This document shows, piece by piece, positions 52,267 to 60,524 of a stretch of 64,000 nt of DNA (the stretch's first letter is position 1; each line of letters starts with the position of its first letter). Source of the DNA: AP-15 sp963787425 (lineage in GTDB: Bacteria; Pseudomonadota; Alphaproteobacteria; ATCC43930; CGMCC-115725); the NCBI GenBank assembly GCA_963787425.1, contig CAWBCV010000007.1:62001-126000 (forward strand). Reading direction: 5' to 3'. The notes under the pieces are model-generated. The model saw only the letters and a list, made by a program, of their open reading frames with translations, was not told the DNA's origin and did not search any database. The position numbers and the translations under genes were made by a program.

Positions 52267-54066
52267 ATGGAAGCGCTCGCCGCCGGGGACGTCTTTCTGT
52301 TCGATGGCTTCCGTCTCGATCGGCGCGGCGGCGGTCTCTCCCGGCGCGACGAGCGTGGTGATTTCGTTCCAATGGCGATGGGCTCACGCGCACTCGACGT
52401 TCTGGGGGTGCTGGTCGAGCGGCCGGGCGATCTCGTCTCCAGGGACGCGATCATCGCTGCGGTCTGGCCGGCGACGGTGGTTGAGGACGCCAACCTGAAC
52501 ATGCAGATCGCAGCGCTTCGCCGCGTTCTCGACGACGGCCGAGCGGAAGGTAGCTGCATCCAGACAATCCCAGGCCGCGGCTACCGCCTCATCGAACCGG
52601 TGACTCGGAGCGACCCTACGCCTTCGTTACAGTCCACCCAAATTTCCAGCAATGGGAGCGGCGCGCCAATTGTCGAGAACGAGCAACTGCGCGACCCACA
52701 CCTTCTGGCCCAGATCGATGCCCCGCCGCCCGCACCGGCAACGCGGGCGCGGCACTGGCTTTGGGGTGGCATCGCGGCGGCGCTCATCGGTGCCCTGGGC
52801 CTCGGCGTCGCGGTTGCTGGCTGGAATTGGCACTCGCCCTGGTTCGGCGACGCACCTCCGGCGCCTCGCCTGTCGATTGTCGTGCTGCCCTTTAGCAATC
52901 TCAGCGACGACCGCGAACAGCAATATTTCGCGGACGGGATCACCGAAAATCTGACGACTGATCTCTCGCGGCTCTCGCACATGTTCGTGATCTCGCGGAA
53001 TACCGCGTTCACCTATCGGGACAAGACGGTCGGCACAAAGCAGATCGGCCACGAGTTGGGCGTTCGCTATCTGCTCGAAGGGAGTGTCCAGCGCTCGGGC
53101 AACGAGGTCCGCGTCAGCGCCCAGCTGATCGATGCCGCGACCGACACGCATCTCTGGGCCGAGCGGTTCGACCGCGGCATTGGCGATCTGTTCGCGCTGC
53201 AAAACGAGATTACCGGCCGGATCGGAAATACTCTCAACCTCGAGCTGATGGCCGCAGAGGCCGCCCGGCCGACCATTCATCCCGACGCGCTGGACTACAT
53301 TTTTCGCGGACGCGCCCTGCTTTTCGGGAAGTCCTTGTCGCGTGAAAATTCTGCGGAGGCGATTAGCCTCTTCGCGCACGCGTTGGCGCTCGATCCGCAA
53401 TCGGCCGAGGCACAGACCTATTTGGCGGGCGCATTGGTGAACCGAGTGATCACGTCCATGACCGACTCGGCCGCGGCCGACCTCGCCCGTGCAGAAGAGC
53501 TGATCGACCAAGCTTTGCCGGCATCGCCCCGCTTCTCCTATGCGCATTACGTCAAGGCCTCCGTGCTGCGCGCGCAGAACCGTTGCGAGGAGGCTCTTCC
53601 GGAATTTGAGACCGCTCTCGCGCTCCGTCGGAACATGGTGGGCGCATTACAGGGTCTCGGCTGGTGCAAGCTCGTCACCGGGTCGATAGACGAGGTGATC
53701 CCGCTCGAGGAGCAAGCCATTCGCCTCAGTCCCCGCGATCCCAACATCGGTTATCGTTACCTCCTGATTGGCACCGTACATTTGCTGCAATCGCGCACCG
53801 ACGAAGCGATCGTCTGGCTGGAAAAAGGGCGCGGCAGCATGCCTGCCGTGCCGGTCTTGCACCGAGGGCTCGCCGCCGCCTATGCGCTCAGGGGCGAGAG
53901 CGAACGCGCCGTCGCCGAACTTGCCGAAGCCCGCAGGCTGAACCGAGATCTTTATTCAAGCATCGCCCACTTGACCGGTGGGTGGCGGCTGGCGCCAAAG
54001 ATCCGCGAGTTGTTCGAAGCCACTTATTTCGCCGGCCTGCGCAAGGCGGGAATGCCTGAGGAGTGA
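52267..54066 (+). CDS. CadC-like membrane regulator with TolB-like and TPR domains
   Basis: 599 residues from ATG 52267. The winged helix (residues ~5-105) is almost identical to that of the paralogue at 48201. Unlike it, residues ~165-190 form a transmembrane helix (HWLWGGIAAALIGALGLGVAVAGW), so the FlgO/TolB-like part (IVVLPFSNLSDDREQQYFADGITENLTTDL) and the TPR array would be periplasmic: the CadC topology. Both end with FAGLRKAGMPE. Possibly both regulate the repeat-protein gene located between them. Confidence 0.9.
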   Translation: MEALAAGDVFLFDGFRLDRRGGGLSRRDERGDFVPMAMGSRALDVLGVLVERPGDLVSRDAIIAAVWPATVVEDANLNMQIAALRRVLDDGRAEGSCIQTIPGRGYRLIEPVTRSDPTPSLQSTQISSNGSGAPIVENEQLRDPHLLAQIDAPPPAPATRARHWLWGGIAAALIGALGLGVAVAGWNWHSPWFGDAPPAPRLSIVVLPFSNLSDDREQQYFADGITENLTTDLSRLSHMFVISRNTAFTYRDKTVGTKQIGHELGVRYLLEGSVQRSGNEVRVSAQLIDAATDTHLWAERFDRGIGDLFALQNEITGRIGNTLNLELMAAEAARPTIHPDALDYIFRGRALLFGKSLSRENSAEAISLFAHALALDPQSAEAQTYLAGALVNRVITSMTDSAAADLARAEELIDQALPASPRFSYAHYVKASVLRAQNRCEEALPEFETALALRRNMVGALQGLGWCKLVTGSIDEVIPLEEQAIRLSPRDPNIGYRYLLIGTVHLLQSRTDEAIVWLEKGRGSMPAVPVLHRGLAAAYALRGESERAVAELAEARRLNRDLYSSIAHLTGGWRLAPKIRELFEATYFAGLRKAGMPEE

Positions 54067-54345
54067 AGCGGACCGGAGTAGCGGCATAAGATCGCCACAG
54101 TCGCATAGTATGTTTCACGAATTGGCGGCTATGAGAGACGTTATGCAGGTCACCACCAATCAGCGAAACCTCGCCGCAAATATGCAGCAGATGCTAGCAT
54201 CGTGGCCATCGGGTGCCCGCGAGCGGGTACGAAACTTATGATTTGAGGAGTTGGGCGTCCCTGATCTCGACCTGATAAAACAGGCGCAACAGGGCGCGTT
54301 CCGAACCGGCCGTTCTGATTTTGACAAACCAAGGGAGAGAAACGC
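54067..54345. other. Intergenic stretch, no gene
   Basis: Nothing coding is apparent. AAGGGAGAGAAACGC before 54346 is the ribosome-binding site of the PEBP gene. Confidence 0.5.
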
Positions 54346-54927
54346 ATGAAACACACTATCGCAGCCCTACTGACGGCGGGCGGGTTCCTCGCCGCGTCCC
54401 TTTCGGCCGCACCGATGGCGCGGGCCGCGGACGTGCTCACGCTGACCTCGTCGGCGATCCAGGACAACGGCACCCTGGCGACAAAGAATGCGTGCAGCGA
54501 CAAGCAGAGGAGCCCGAATTGCGTCGGCGAGAACATCTCTCCGCCCCTCGCCTGGTCGAATCCGCCGGAGGGCACCAAGAGCTTTGCGCTCCTGCTGTTC
54601 GATCCCGAAGGCCGCGCCCCGGCCGGCGTGTCGCATATGGTGGTCTATGGGATCCCTGCCGACGTGAAAGGGTTTGCGGAAGGGGAACTCAGCAAGCCCT
54701 CCGACAAGTTCGTCGGCGGCAAAAGCACAATGAACCAGGCGGTCTACTGGGGCCCAGGTACGCCGCCGAACACCGATTGGCACCACTATACCTGGACCAT
54801 AATCGCCACCGACCTCGACCCGAAGGCGCTGCAGCCGGGCATGACGCGCGAGGAACTGGCCGCTGCCCTCAAAGACCATGTGAAGGGCTCGGCCGGCCTG
54901 GTCACCCGGTTCCGCCACCCGTCATAA
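54346..54927 (+). CDS. YbhB/YbcL family (PEBP-like) secreted protein
   Basis: 193 residues with signal peptide (LLTAGGFLAASLSAAPMARA). PEBP pattern: GENISPPLAWSNPPEGTKSFALLLFDPEGRAPAGVSHMVVYGIPADV, then HHYTWTIIATDLDPKAL. The D-P-x-x-P and G-x-H-x-like ligand pocket elements are present. Role of bacterial exported PEBP proteins is unclear. It precedes a secreted hydrolase by 18 bases. Confidence 0.92.
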   Translation: MKHTIAALLTAGGFLAASLSAAPMARAADVLTLTSSAIQDNGTLATKNACSDKQRSPNCVGENISPPLAWSNPPEGTKSFALLLFDPEGRAPAGVSHMVVYGIPADVKGFAEGELSKPSDKFVGGKSTMNQAVYWGPGTPPNTDWHHYTWTIIATDLDPKALQPGMTREELAAALKDHVKGSAGLVTRFRHPS

Positions 54928-54945
54928 GAGCGGTCGACGGCTCCC

Positions 54946-55926
54946 GTGCCGACGGCCTTCTCGCACGCCGCTAAATTCCTTGTCGTGATCGCCCTTTGTC
55001 TCACGACGGCGCTCGCACAGGCCGCCGGTTTCCGCTTCATCGAGGTGCCCGCGGACGCTGAAGGTCCGGCCCTCGAGGGAGCGATGTGGTATCCCTGTTC
55101 CGAACCGCCGGGCGAGATCCACCTCGGCGATATCGCCATACCGGGAGTTAAGGATTGTCCGATCAGCGGCGACAAGCTGCCGCTCGTCGTCGTCTCGCAC
55201 GGCAAGGGCGGCTCCTTTGTCGGTCATCACGATAGTGCGGAGACGCTTGGCGATGCCGGCTTTGTCGCCGCCGCCATCAATCATCCCGGCGATACGACCT
55301 CAGATATGAGCCGTTCCGGCGATCTATCGGTTTTTGTCGAACGGCCGACCGACATCAAGCGCCTCATTGATTTCATAGTCGCCACCTCGCCCGCCGCGTT
55401 CAAGATCGATCCGGGACGCATCGGCTTGTTTGGTTTTTCGCGGGGCGGTTATACCGGGCTCGTCCTGATCGGCGGCAATCCCGATTGGGCCATCCCCTTA
55501 TGCCAGCGATCCTCGGCAGCCCCGATTTGCGAGCAGATCCTCAGAAAAGAGTTCCGGGTGGAACCTCTCGCGCATGACCCGCGGATCAAAGCTGCTGTGA
55601 TTGCCGACCCGTTCAGCCCTTTTTTCACCAGGGACAGCTTTGAGACCGTAACGGCGCAGGTTCAGCTGTGGGCGTCCGAACGTGGGGGCGACGGAGTAAC
55701 GCCTGAGAGCGTTGCCGCCGTAGACAGAAGCCTGCCGGTAACGCATGAGTATCACGTGGTGCCGAACACCGGACACTTCGCGTTCCTGACACCCTGTTCG
55801 CCTGTATTGGCAAAGAACCGGCCCGAGCTCTGCGCGGATGCGCCGGGTTTCGACCGCGTCGCCTTCCACAAACAATTCGATGCGGACGTGGTCGCGTTCT
55901 TTCGGACACACCTCGTCAATCCCTAA
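54946..55926 (+). CDS. Secreted alpha/beta hydrolase (dienelactone/PAF-acetylhydrolase-like)
   Basis: 326 residues from GTG 54946. Signal peptide (LVVIALCLTTALAQAAG). Oxyanion region LPLVVVSHGKGGSFVGHHD, nucleophile elbow GLFGFSRGGYTGL, late VVPNTGHFAFLTPC with catalytic His. Probably an esterase/lipase-like enzyme in the periplasm. Likely cotranscribed with the PEBP gene. Confidence 0.9.
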   Translation: MPTAFSHAAKFLVVIALCLTTALAQAAGFRFIEVPADAEGPALEGAMWYPCSEPPGEIHLGDIAIPGVKDCPISGDKLPLVVVSHGKGGSFVGHHDSAETLGDAGFVAAAINHPGDTTSDMSRSGDLSVFVERPTDIKRLIDFIVATSPAAFKIDPGRIGLFGFSRGGYTGLVLIGGNPDWAIPLCQRSSAAPICEQILRKEFRVEPLAHDPRIKAAVIADPFSPFFTRDSFETVTAQVQLWASERGGDGVTPESVAAVDRSLPVTHEYHVVPNTGHFAFLTPCSPVLAKNRPELCADAPGFDRVAFHKQFDADVVAFFRTHLVNP

Positions 55927-56003
55927 CGCGACGTTCTGAGCGTCAGCGGTAGTGCTGTCATTGCAAGTGCGTGTCCGTGCCCGAAATGACCCGGCGCGCT
56001 AAC

Positions 56004-56489
56004 CTACGACGTCAGGCAGTGCTTGGGGATGCCGTGCTCGCGCGGTTCCCGGTCGGGGGCCTTATATGGGACGCCCTCGTCGGGATCGGCGCCAACCATT
56101 GTGATGCCCTCGGTGCGCGGCTCCGCGTCGGGATCATAGCCGGTAGTGATCGTCCCGCCCGAGACGACTTCATTGCGCCCAGGCCAGATCATGCGGAAAT
56201 GCTCGAGCCGCAGCCCGGTGCCACCCGAAACGTACACCACGGAGCTCAACAGAAATGTGCGATCGGCGATTTCTGCGCCGACCGGCTCATGCGCGTCTGC
56301 CCAGATCACCGTGTCGCCGCGAAACCACGCGTTCAAGGCGGCCGTGTCGTCGTGCTCGCCGTCGCCCCACAGCACCGGCGGCGTCGCGGCGCAGTCCGAT
56401 CGCTCTTCCGCGATTGCCGGTGAGACGGCGACAAGGACGAGAAGCAGCAAGGCGGCCCGCGCCCAAAAATTGGCCAAAGCTCGGGTCAT
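56004..56489 (-). CDS. Secreted protein, N-terminal beta-helix-like motif
   Basis: 161 residues from ATG 56489, overlapping the permease stop (ATGA) with GGAGGACC upstream. Signal peptide (ALLLLVLVAVSPAIA). The mature part, GEHDDTAALNAWFRGDTVIWAD ... FLLSSVVYVSGGTGLRLEHFRMIWPG, resembles the beginning of pectate-lyase-like right-handed beta-helices (PF12708), but stops before any full coil stack. Perhaps a phage-like or polysaccharide-binding fragment; function unknown. Confidence 0.7.
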   Translation of the reverse strand: MTRALANFWARAALLLLVLVAVSPAIAEERSDCAATPPVLWGDGEHDDTAALNAWFRGDTVIWADAHEPVGAEIADRTFLLSSVVYVSGGTGLRLEHFRMIWPGRNEVVSGGTITTGYDPDAEPRTEGITMVGADPDEGVPYKAPDREPREHGIPKHCLTS

Positions 56490-58029
56490 CCCTTGGGGTC
56501 CTCCAGGTTGAACATTTCGGACTGATCGAAATAGGGAAAGATTCCCGGCAACATCACTTGGCGCCACCATTGCCAACCGTGCATGCGAAAATTGGTCGCT
56601 GCTTCGCGGAAGTCGTTGGGATAGGCCATTGTGCCGGCGATCACGTTGAACAGAATGTACCATTGGGTACCGAGAATGATCAGCGGGCTGAGCCAAATGT
56701 CCGGGTTCAGGTTGAAATGGACGATGGCCACGACGAATACCGGAAACGGCAGATTGGCCGGGAACGCCGCAAGGAACTGCGCCAATGGCTGGATTTTCTC
56801 GGCGAGGTGTGGCCGCAACCCGATCTCCACTCCTACCGGGACCCAAATCAAGGAGGCAACGGCGATCAGCACAACAACACGGGTGAGGGTGAACAAGCCG
56901 AGCTCGAAGACATTCAGGACGTCGGCCCAGCCCACCCCCGTGGCGACATAATCGATGATCTTCCACGCGGCAAATACCGCCGCCGCTGCGACAACGATGA
57001 ACCAAACGACGTCGACCGCCATCGAGCCCGAAGGGCGAACCCTCGCGGTGCCCTCCCTCAACGGGGCAAAGCGCGATCGCGAAAGCGTCCGCAGCATCAG
57101 GCTTACGGGATTGGTTACGGTTTTGAAGAGGCGGCTGCGCTGCAGCAAATCGAGGAACCAGGAACCCGGCGCGGTCTGTGCGCCTGTCTGCTCGAAGCGG
57201 AATTTATCGGCCCAGGCAACCAACGGCCGGAACATCAGCTGGTCGTAGAGAATGATCACCCCTGTCATTGCCAGCACCACCCAGTCGACAGCCGCAAGGT
57301 TCTTTTCCGCGGTCGCCTGGGCCAAATAGGCGCCGATGCCCGGCAATGTGATCGTCGTGTCGCCGACCGTGATCGCTTCGCTCGCCACGACAAAGAACCA
57401 GCCCCGGACATGCTCATCATCATGTTCCAGATGAGGCCCGGCATCGCGAACGGTACCTCGAGACGCCAGAAGCGCCGCCAAGCCGAGAAGCGGAAACTCT
57501 GCGTCGCTTCCTCGATGTCGCGGGGCACGATGCGCAGCGACTGATAGAAGCTGAATGTCATGTTCCAGGCTTGGCTCGTGAAGATCGCGAACATTGCCGC
57601 GGCCTCGGCACCAGCGACCCGGCCGGGAAAGAGGGACATGAAGAAGACGACAGTGAAGGAAATGTAACCCAGCACCGGCACCGATTGGAGAATGTCGAGA
57701 AGCGGGACGCGGACGAGTTCGGCGCGCCGGCTTTTGGCGGCGAGCGTCCCATAAGTGACGGTAAAGAGGAGTGACGCAATCATTGCCGCCAACATGCGCA
57801 GGGTCGTGCGCAGCGCGTATTCCGGCAGATTTGCCGGATCCAGCGAGACGACCGGCTCCTTGAGTGCCGCAAGAGGAGCCAAGGTTTCGCGAGCGCCCTT
57901 GGCCGCAAGCAGCAGCCCAAACACCAATGGAAAACCAATAATATCCCACCGGTTCGGGACCAGACCCCGCGCAGTCAAGCTTGCGTAACTGATTGCGCTT
58001 CCCCGCACCGGTAGTCTCCCCTGAGCCAC
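56486..58029 (-). CDS. ABC transporter permease (two-module, NrtB-like), frameshifted and C-terminally truncated
   Basis: From GTG 58029: helices and EAA-type loop IVPRDIEEATQSFRFSAWRRFWRLEVPFAMPGLIWNMMMSMSG in module 1. There the run GGGG (57402 region) lacks one G; restoring it gives SGGWFFVVASEAITVGDTT and the second module follows (FREAATNFRMHGWQWWRQVMLPGIFPYF). The usual C-terminal module after LPGIFPY is missing: only ~12 unrelated residues follow. So one single-base break and a genuine truncation near 56530. No ATPase gene nearby. Confidence 0.78.
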
Positions 58030-58080
58030 GGACTCGCACCACGGGGCAGCGCAATAGTCAAGTTCAGATATGAATGGACG

Positions 58081-58098
58081 GCGTCACAAAACTGTAAG
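58081..58098 (+). promoter_or_regulatory. Candidate Pho box upstream of phosphate transporter
   Basis: GCGTCAC-AAAA-CTGTAAG: two heptamers with 4-base spacing, 4/7 and 5/7 matches to the PhoB consensus CTGTCAT. 53 bases before the PiT start. Fits phosphate-starvation control, but the match is partial. Confidence 0.4.
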
Positions 58099-58150
58099 AC
58101 GAATTAGCCATAATAGCGGAACTTGCCGACATTCAGGGGGACTACAAACA

Positions 58151-59770
58151 ATGGCGGACGCTGCGCTTCACGCAGAGGCGATGACCGGCGGCAGACCAGT
58201 CCGCCCTTCTCTCGACCGCGGCTCGGATCCGCGTCAAGCCATCATATTTCTGCTGCTGCTTGGCGGCGGTCTGCTGTTTGTGGCGTACAGCCTCTATTCC
58301 GATGTCGCCCAAAGCGGCGCCAAGACGACGACGTTTCTGCCGTACCTGCTGCTCTTCGTAGCGTTGGTGTCGGCGCTCGGCTTCGAATTTGTCAACGGGT
58401 TCCACGACACGGCAAATGCGGTGGCGACGGTGATCTACACTCATTCGCTGCCGGCGCAGATCGCGGTGGTGTGGTCCGGCTCGTTCAATTTTCTCGGAGT
58501 TCTGCTGTCGAGCGGAGCGGTCGCCTTTGGCATCATCTCGCTTTTGCCGGTAGAGCTGATCCTGCAGGTCGGGAGCTCGGCCGGGTTTGCGATGGTGTTC
58601 GCGCTCCTGATCGCCGCCATCATCTGGAATGTCGGTACCTGGTATCTCGGCCTGCCGGCTTCGAGCTCGCACACATTGATCGGTTCGATCATCGGGGTTG
58701 GCGTCGCCAATGCATTATCGCGTGGGCAAGACGGCACCTCGGGTGTCGATTGGGGTCAGGCGACGGCGGTCGGCAAGGCGCTGCTGTTCTCGCCAGTTGT
58801 GGGCTTCGTTCTCTCGGCGCTCTTGCTGCTGGCCATGAAGGCGGTCATCAGGCGTCCTGAGTTGTATCGCGCCCCGGAGACCGATAAGCCGCCGGCGTGG
58901 TGGATCAGGGGCCTGTTGATCTTCACCTGCACGGGGGTCAGCTTCGCCCACGGGTCGAACGACGGTCAGAAGGGCATGGGGCTCATCATGCTGATCCTGA
59001 TCGGCACGGTGCCTACCGCCTTTGCCCTCAATCGCGCACTGCCGGAAAGCGCGGTCGCCCAGTTTTTGGTCGACTCGGCGGCCGCCTCCAAGATCGTCGA
59101 GGAGAAGGCTGCGGGGTATAATATCCTCGGAGATTCTCGTCCTGCCGTGATGGAGTACGTTTCACATCACAAGATCAGCGGGGGGACATATCCTTCTCTC
59201 GCCGTGCTGATCCAGGACATCGCAAAACAGGTGAAGGAATACGGATCGTTCGCGAAGATCCCCGCCGAGGCGGTCGGCAATACCCGCAACGACATGTATC
59301 TGGCCGACGAAGCGCTGCGTAACCTGATGAAGGACAAGGACAACGAGCTCTCGAAAGAGGAAATCGGGACGCTGAACGCCTACAAGCAGTCGCTCGACGC
59401 AGCGACGAAGTTCATACCGACTTGGGTCAAGGTGGCGGTCGCTATCGCGCTCGGTCTCGGCACGATGATCGGGTGGAAGCGCATCGTGATCACGGTCGGG
59501 GAGAAAATCGGCAAGACCCATTTGACGTATGGTCAGGGGGCGGCGGCCGAGCTGGTCGCGGCAGGCACCATCGCGGCGGCCGACATGTATGGTCTTCCGG
59601 TATCGACTACCCATGTCCTATCGTCGGGGGTCGCGGGGACTATGGCGGCAAACGGGTCGGGTCTTCAGCTGTCGACGCTGCGCAAGATCGCGATGGCATG
59701 GATATTAACGTTGCCCGTGGCGATGATGCTGTCGGGGTTCCTCTACATCCTGTTCCTGCATCTGTTCTAA
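58151..59770 (+). CDS. PiT family inorganic phosphate transporter
   Basis: 539 residues from ATG 58151. Family signatures in both halves: GFEFVNGFHDTANAVATVIYT and VSFAHGSNDGQKGMGLIMLI, plus LPASSSHTLIGSIIGVGVANA and LPVSTTHVLSSGVAGTMAANG. About eleven membrane helices with a large soluble insert (~residues 320-440) between them. Low-affinity phosphate/proton (or metal-phosphate) symport. Followed by CBS-BON and ppk genes: a phosphate uptake and storage cluster. Confidence 0.95.
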   Translation: MADAALHAEAMTGGRPVRPSLDRGSDPRQAIIFLLLLGGGLLFVAYSLYSDVAQSGAKTTTFLPYLLLFVALVSALGFEFVNGFHDTANAVATVIYTHSLPAQIAVVWSGSFNFLGVLLSSGAVAFGIISLLPVELILQVGSSAGFAMVFALLIAAIIWNVGTWYLGLPASSSHTLIGSIIGVGVANALSRGQDGTSGVDWGQATAVGKALLFSPVVGFVLSALLLLAMKAVIRRPELYRAPETDKPPAWWIRGLLIFTCTGVSFAHGSNDGQKGMGLIMLILIGTVPTAFALNRALPESAVAQFLVDSAAASKIVEEKAAGYNILGDSRPAVMEYVSHHKISGGTYPSLAVLIQDIAKQVKEYGSFAKIPAEAVGNTRNDMYLADEALRNLMKDKDNELSKEEIGTLNAYKQSLDAATKFIPTWVKVAVAIALGLGTMIGWKRIVITVGEKIGKTHLTYGQGAAAELVAAGTIAAADMYGLPVSTTHVLSSGVAGTMAANGSGLQLSTLRKIAMAWILTLPVAMMLSGFLYILFLHLF

Positions 59771-59791
59771 CTGCGGGAAGGGAAGGGGAAC

Positions 59792-60439
59792 ATGCGCGCT
59801 ATCGATGTGATGGTCCGCGACGTCGTGACGGTCCATCCCGAGACCGATGTCGCCGAAGCGATCAGGCTCTTGACGGAGCATGACGTCAGCGCTCTTCCGG
59901 TTGTCGACCCGGCAGGAAATCTGGTTGGAGTTCTCAGCGAGGCCGACCTGATCCACCGTGTCGAGATCGGGACCGAAAAGCGCCGGCCGTGGTGGCGGGA
60001 GGCGGTGACTGGCGCAAGCACGCTCGCCGCCGATTTCGCCAAGTCGCATGGCAAGAAGGTCGGCGAAGTCATGACACCGGGTGGCATCTCGGTTTCCGAG
60101 GACACCCCGCTATCCGAGATCGCCACGCTGTTCGAGCGCAAGGGGATCAAACGCGTCCCCGTAGGCAGAGACGGTAAGCTCGTCGGGATCGGCGCCAACC
60201 TGATCCAGGCGCTGGCCTCGGTCGTGGGTCGAATTGACCAGCACGACGAAACGGATCGGCAGATCAGGCTCGAGCTGATGTCTCGGCTGCAGCAGCCATC
60301 GTGGAGCGATTTCGGCAGCCGCAACGTCACGGTCAGCGACGGCGTCGTGCATCTGTGGGGGCTCGTTGGCTCGCAGGCGGAACACAAGGCCTTGCTCGCG
60401 CTCGCGGAAACCGTGCCCGGAGTGTCTCGGGTTTGCTGA
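59792..60439 (+). CDS. Two CBS domains plus BON domain protein
   Basis: 215 residues with GGGAAGGGGAAC. CBS 1: VMVRDVVTVHPETDVAEAIRLLTEHDVSALPVVDPAGNLVGVLSEADL; CBS 2: VGEVMTPGGISVSEDTPLSEIATLFERKGIKRVPVGRDGKLVGI; BON domain: VTVSDGVVHLWGLVGSQAEHKALLALAETVPGV. CBS pairs bind adenosyl compounds and often report energy state; BON is membrane/phospholipid associated. Between PiT and ppk, it may tune phosphate uptake or polyphosphate formation (inference). Confidence 0.9.
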   Translation: MRAIDVMVRDVVTVHPETDVAEAIRLLTEHDVSALPVVDPAGNLVGVLSEADLIHRVEIGTEKRRPWWREAVTGASTLAADFAKSHGKKVGEVMTPGGISVSEDTPLSEIATLFERKGIKRVPVGRDGKLVGIGANLIQALASVVGRIDQHDETDRQIRLELMSRLQQPSWSDFGSRNVTVSDGVVHLWGLVGSQAEHKALLALAETVPGVSRVC

Positions 60440-60524
60440 CGGGATGATCCCGGCCTATTAGGGGATGCTTACCCGCCCCGGCGGGAGGTCCAAACTACCT
60501 CGTTCTGCGTTGAGGGGGGTACGA

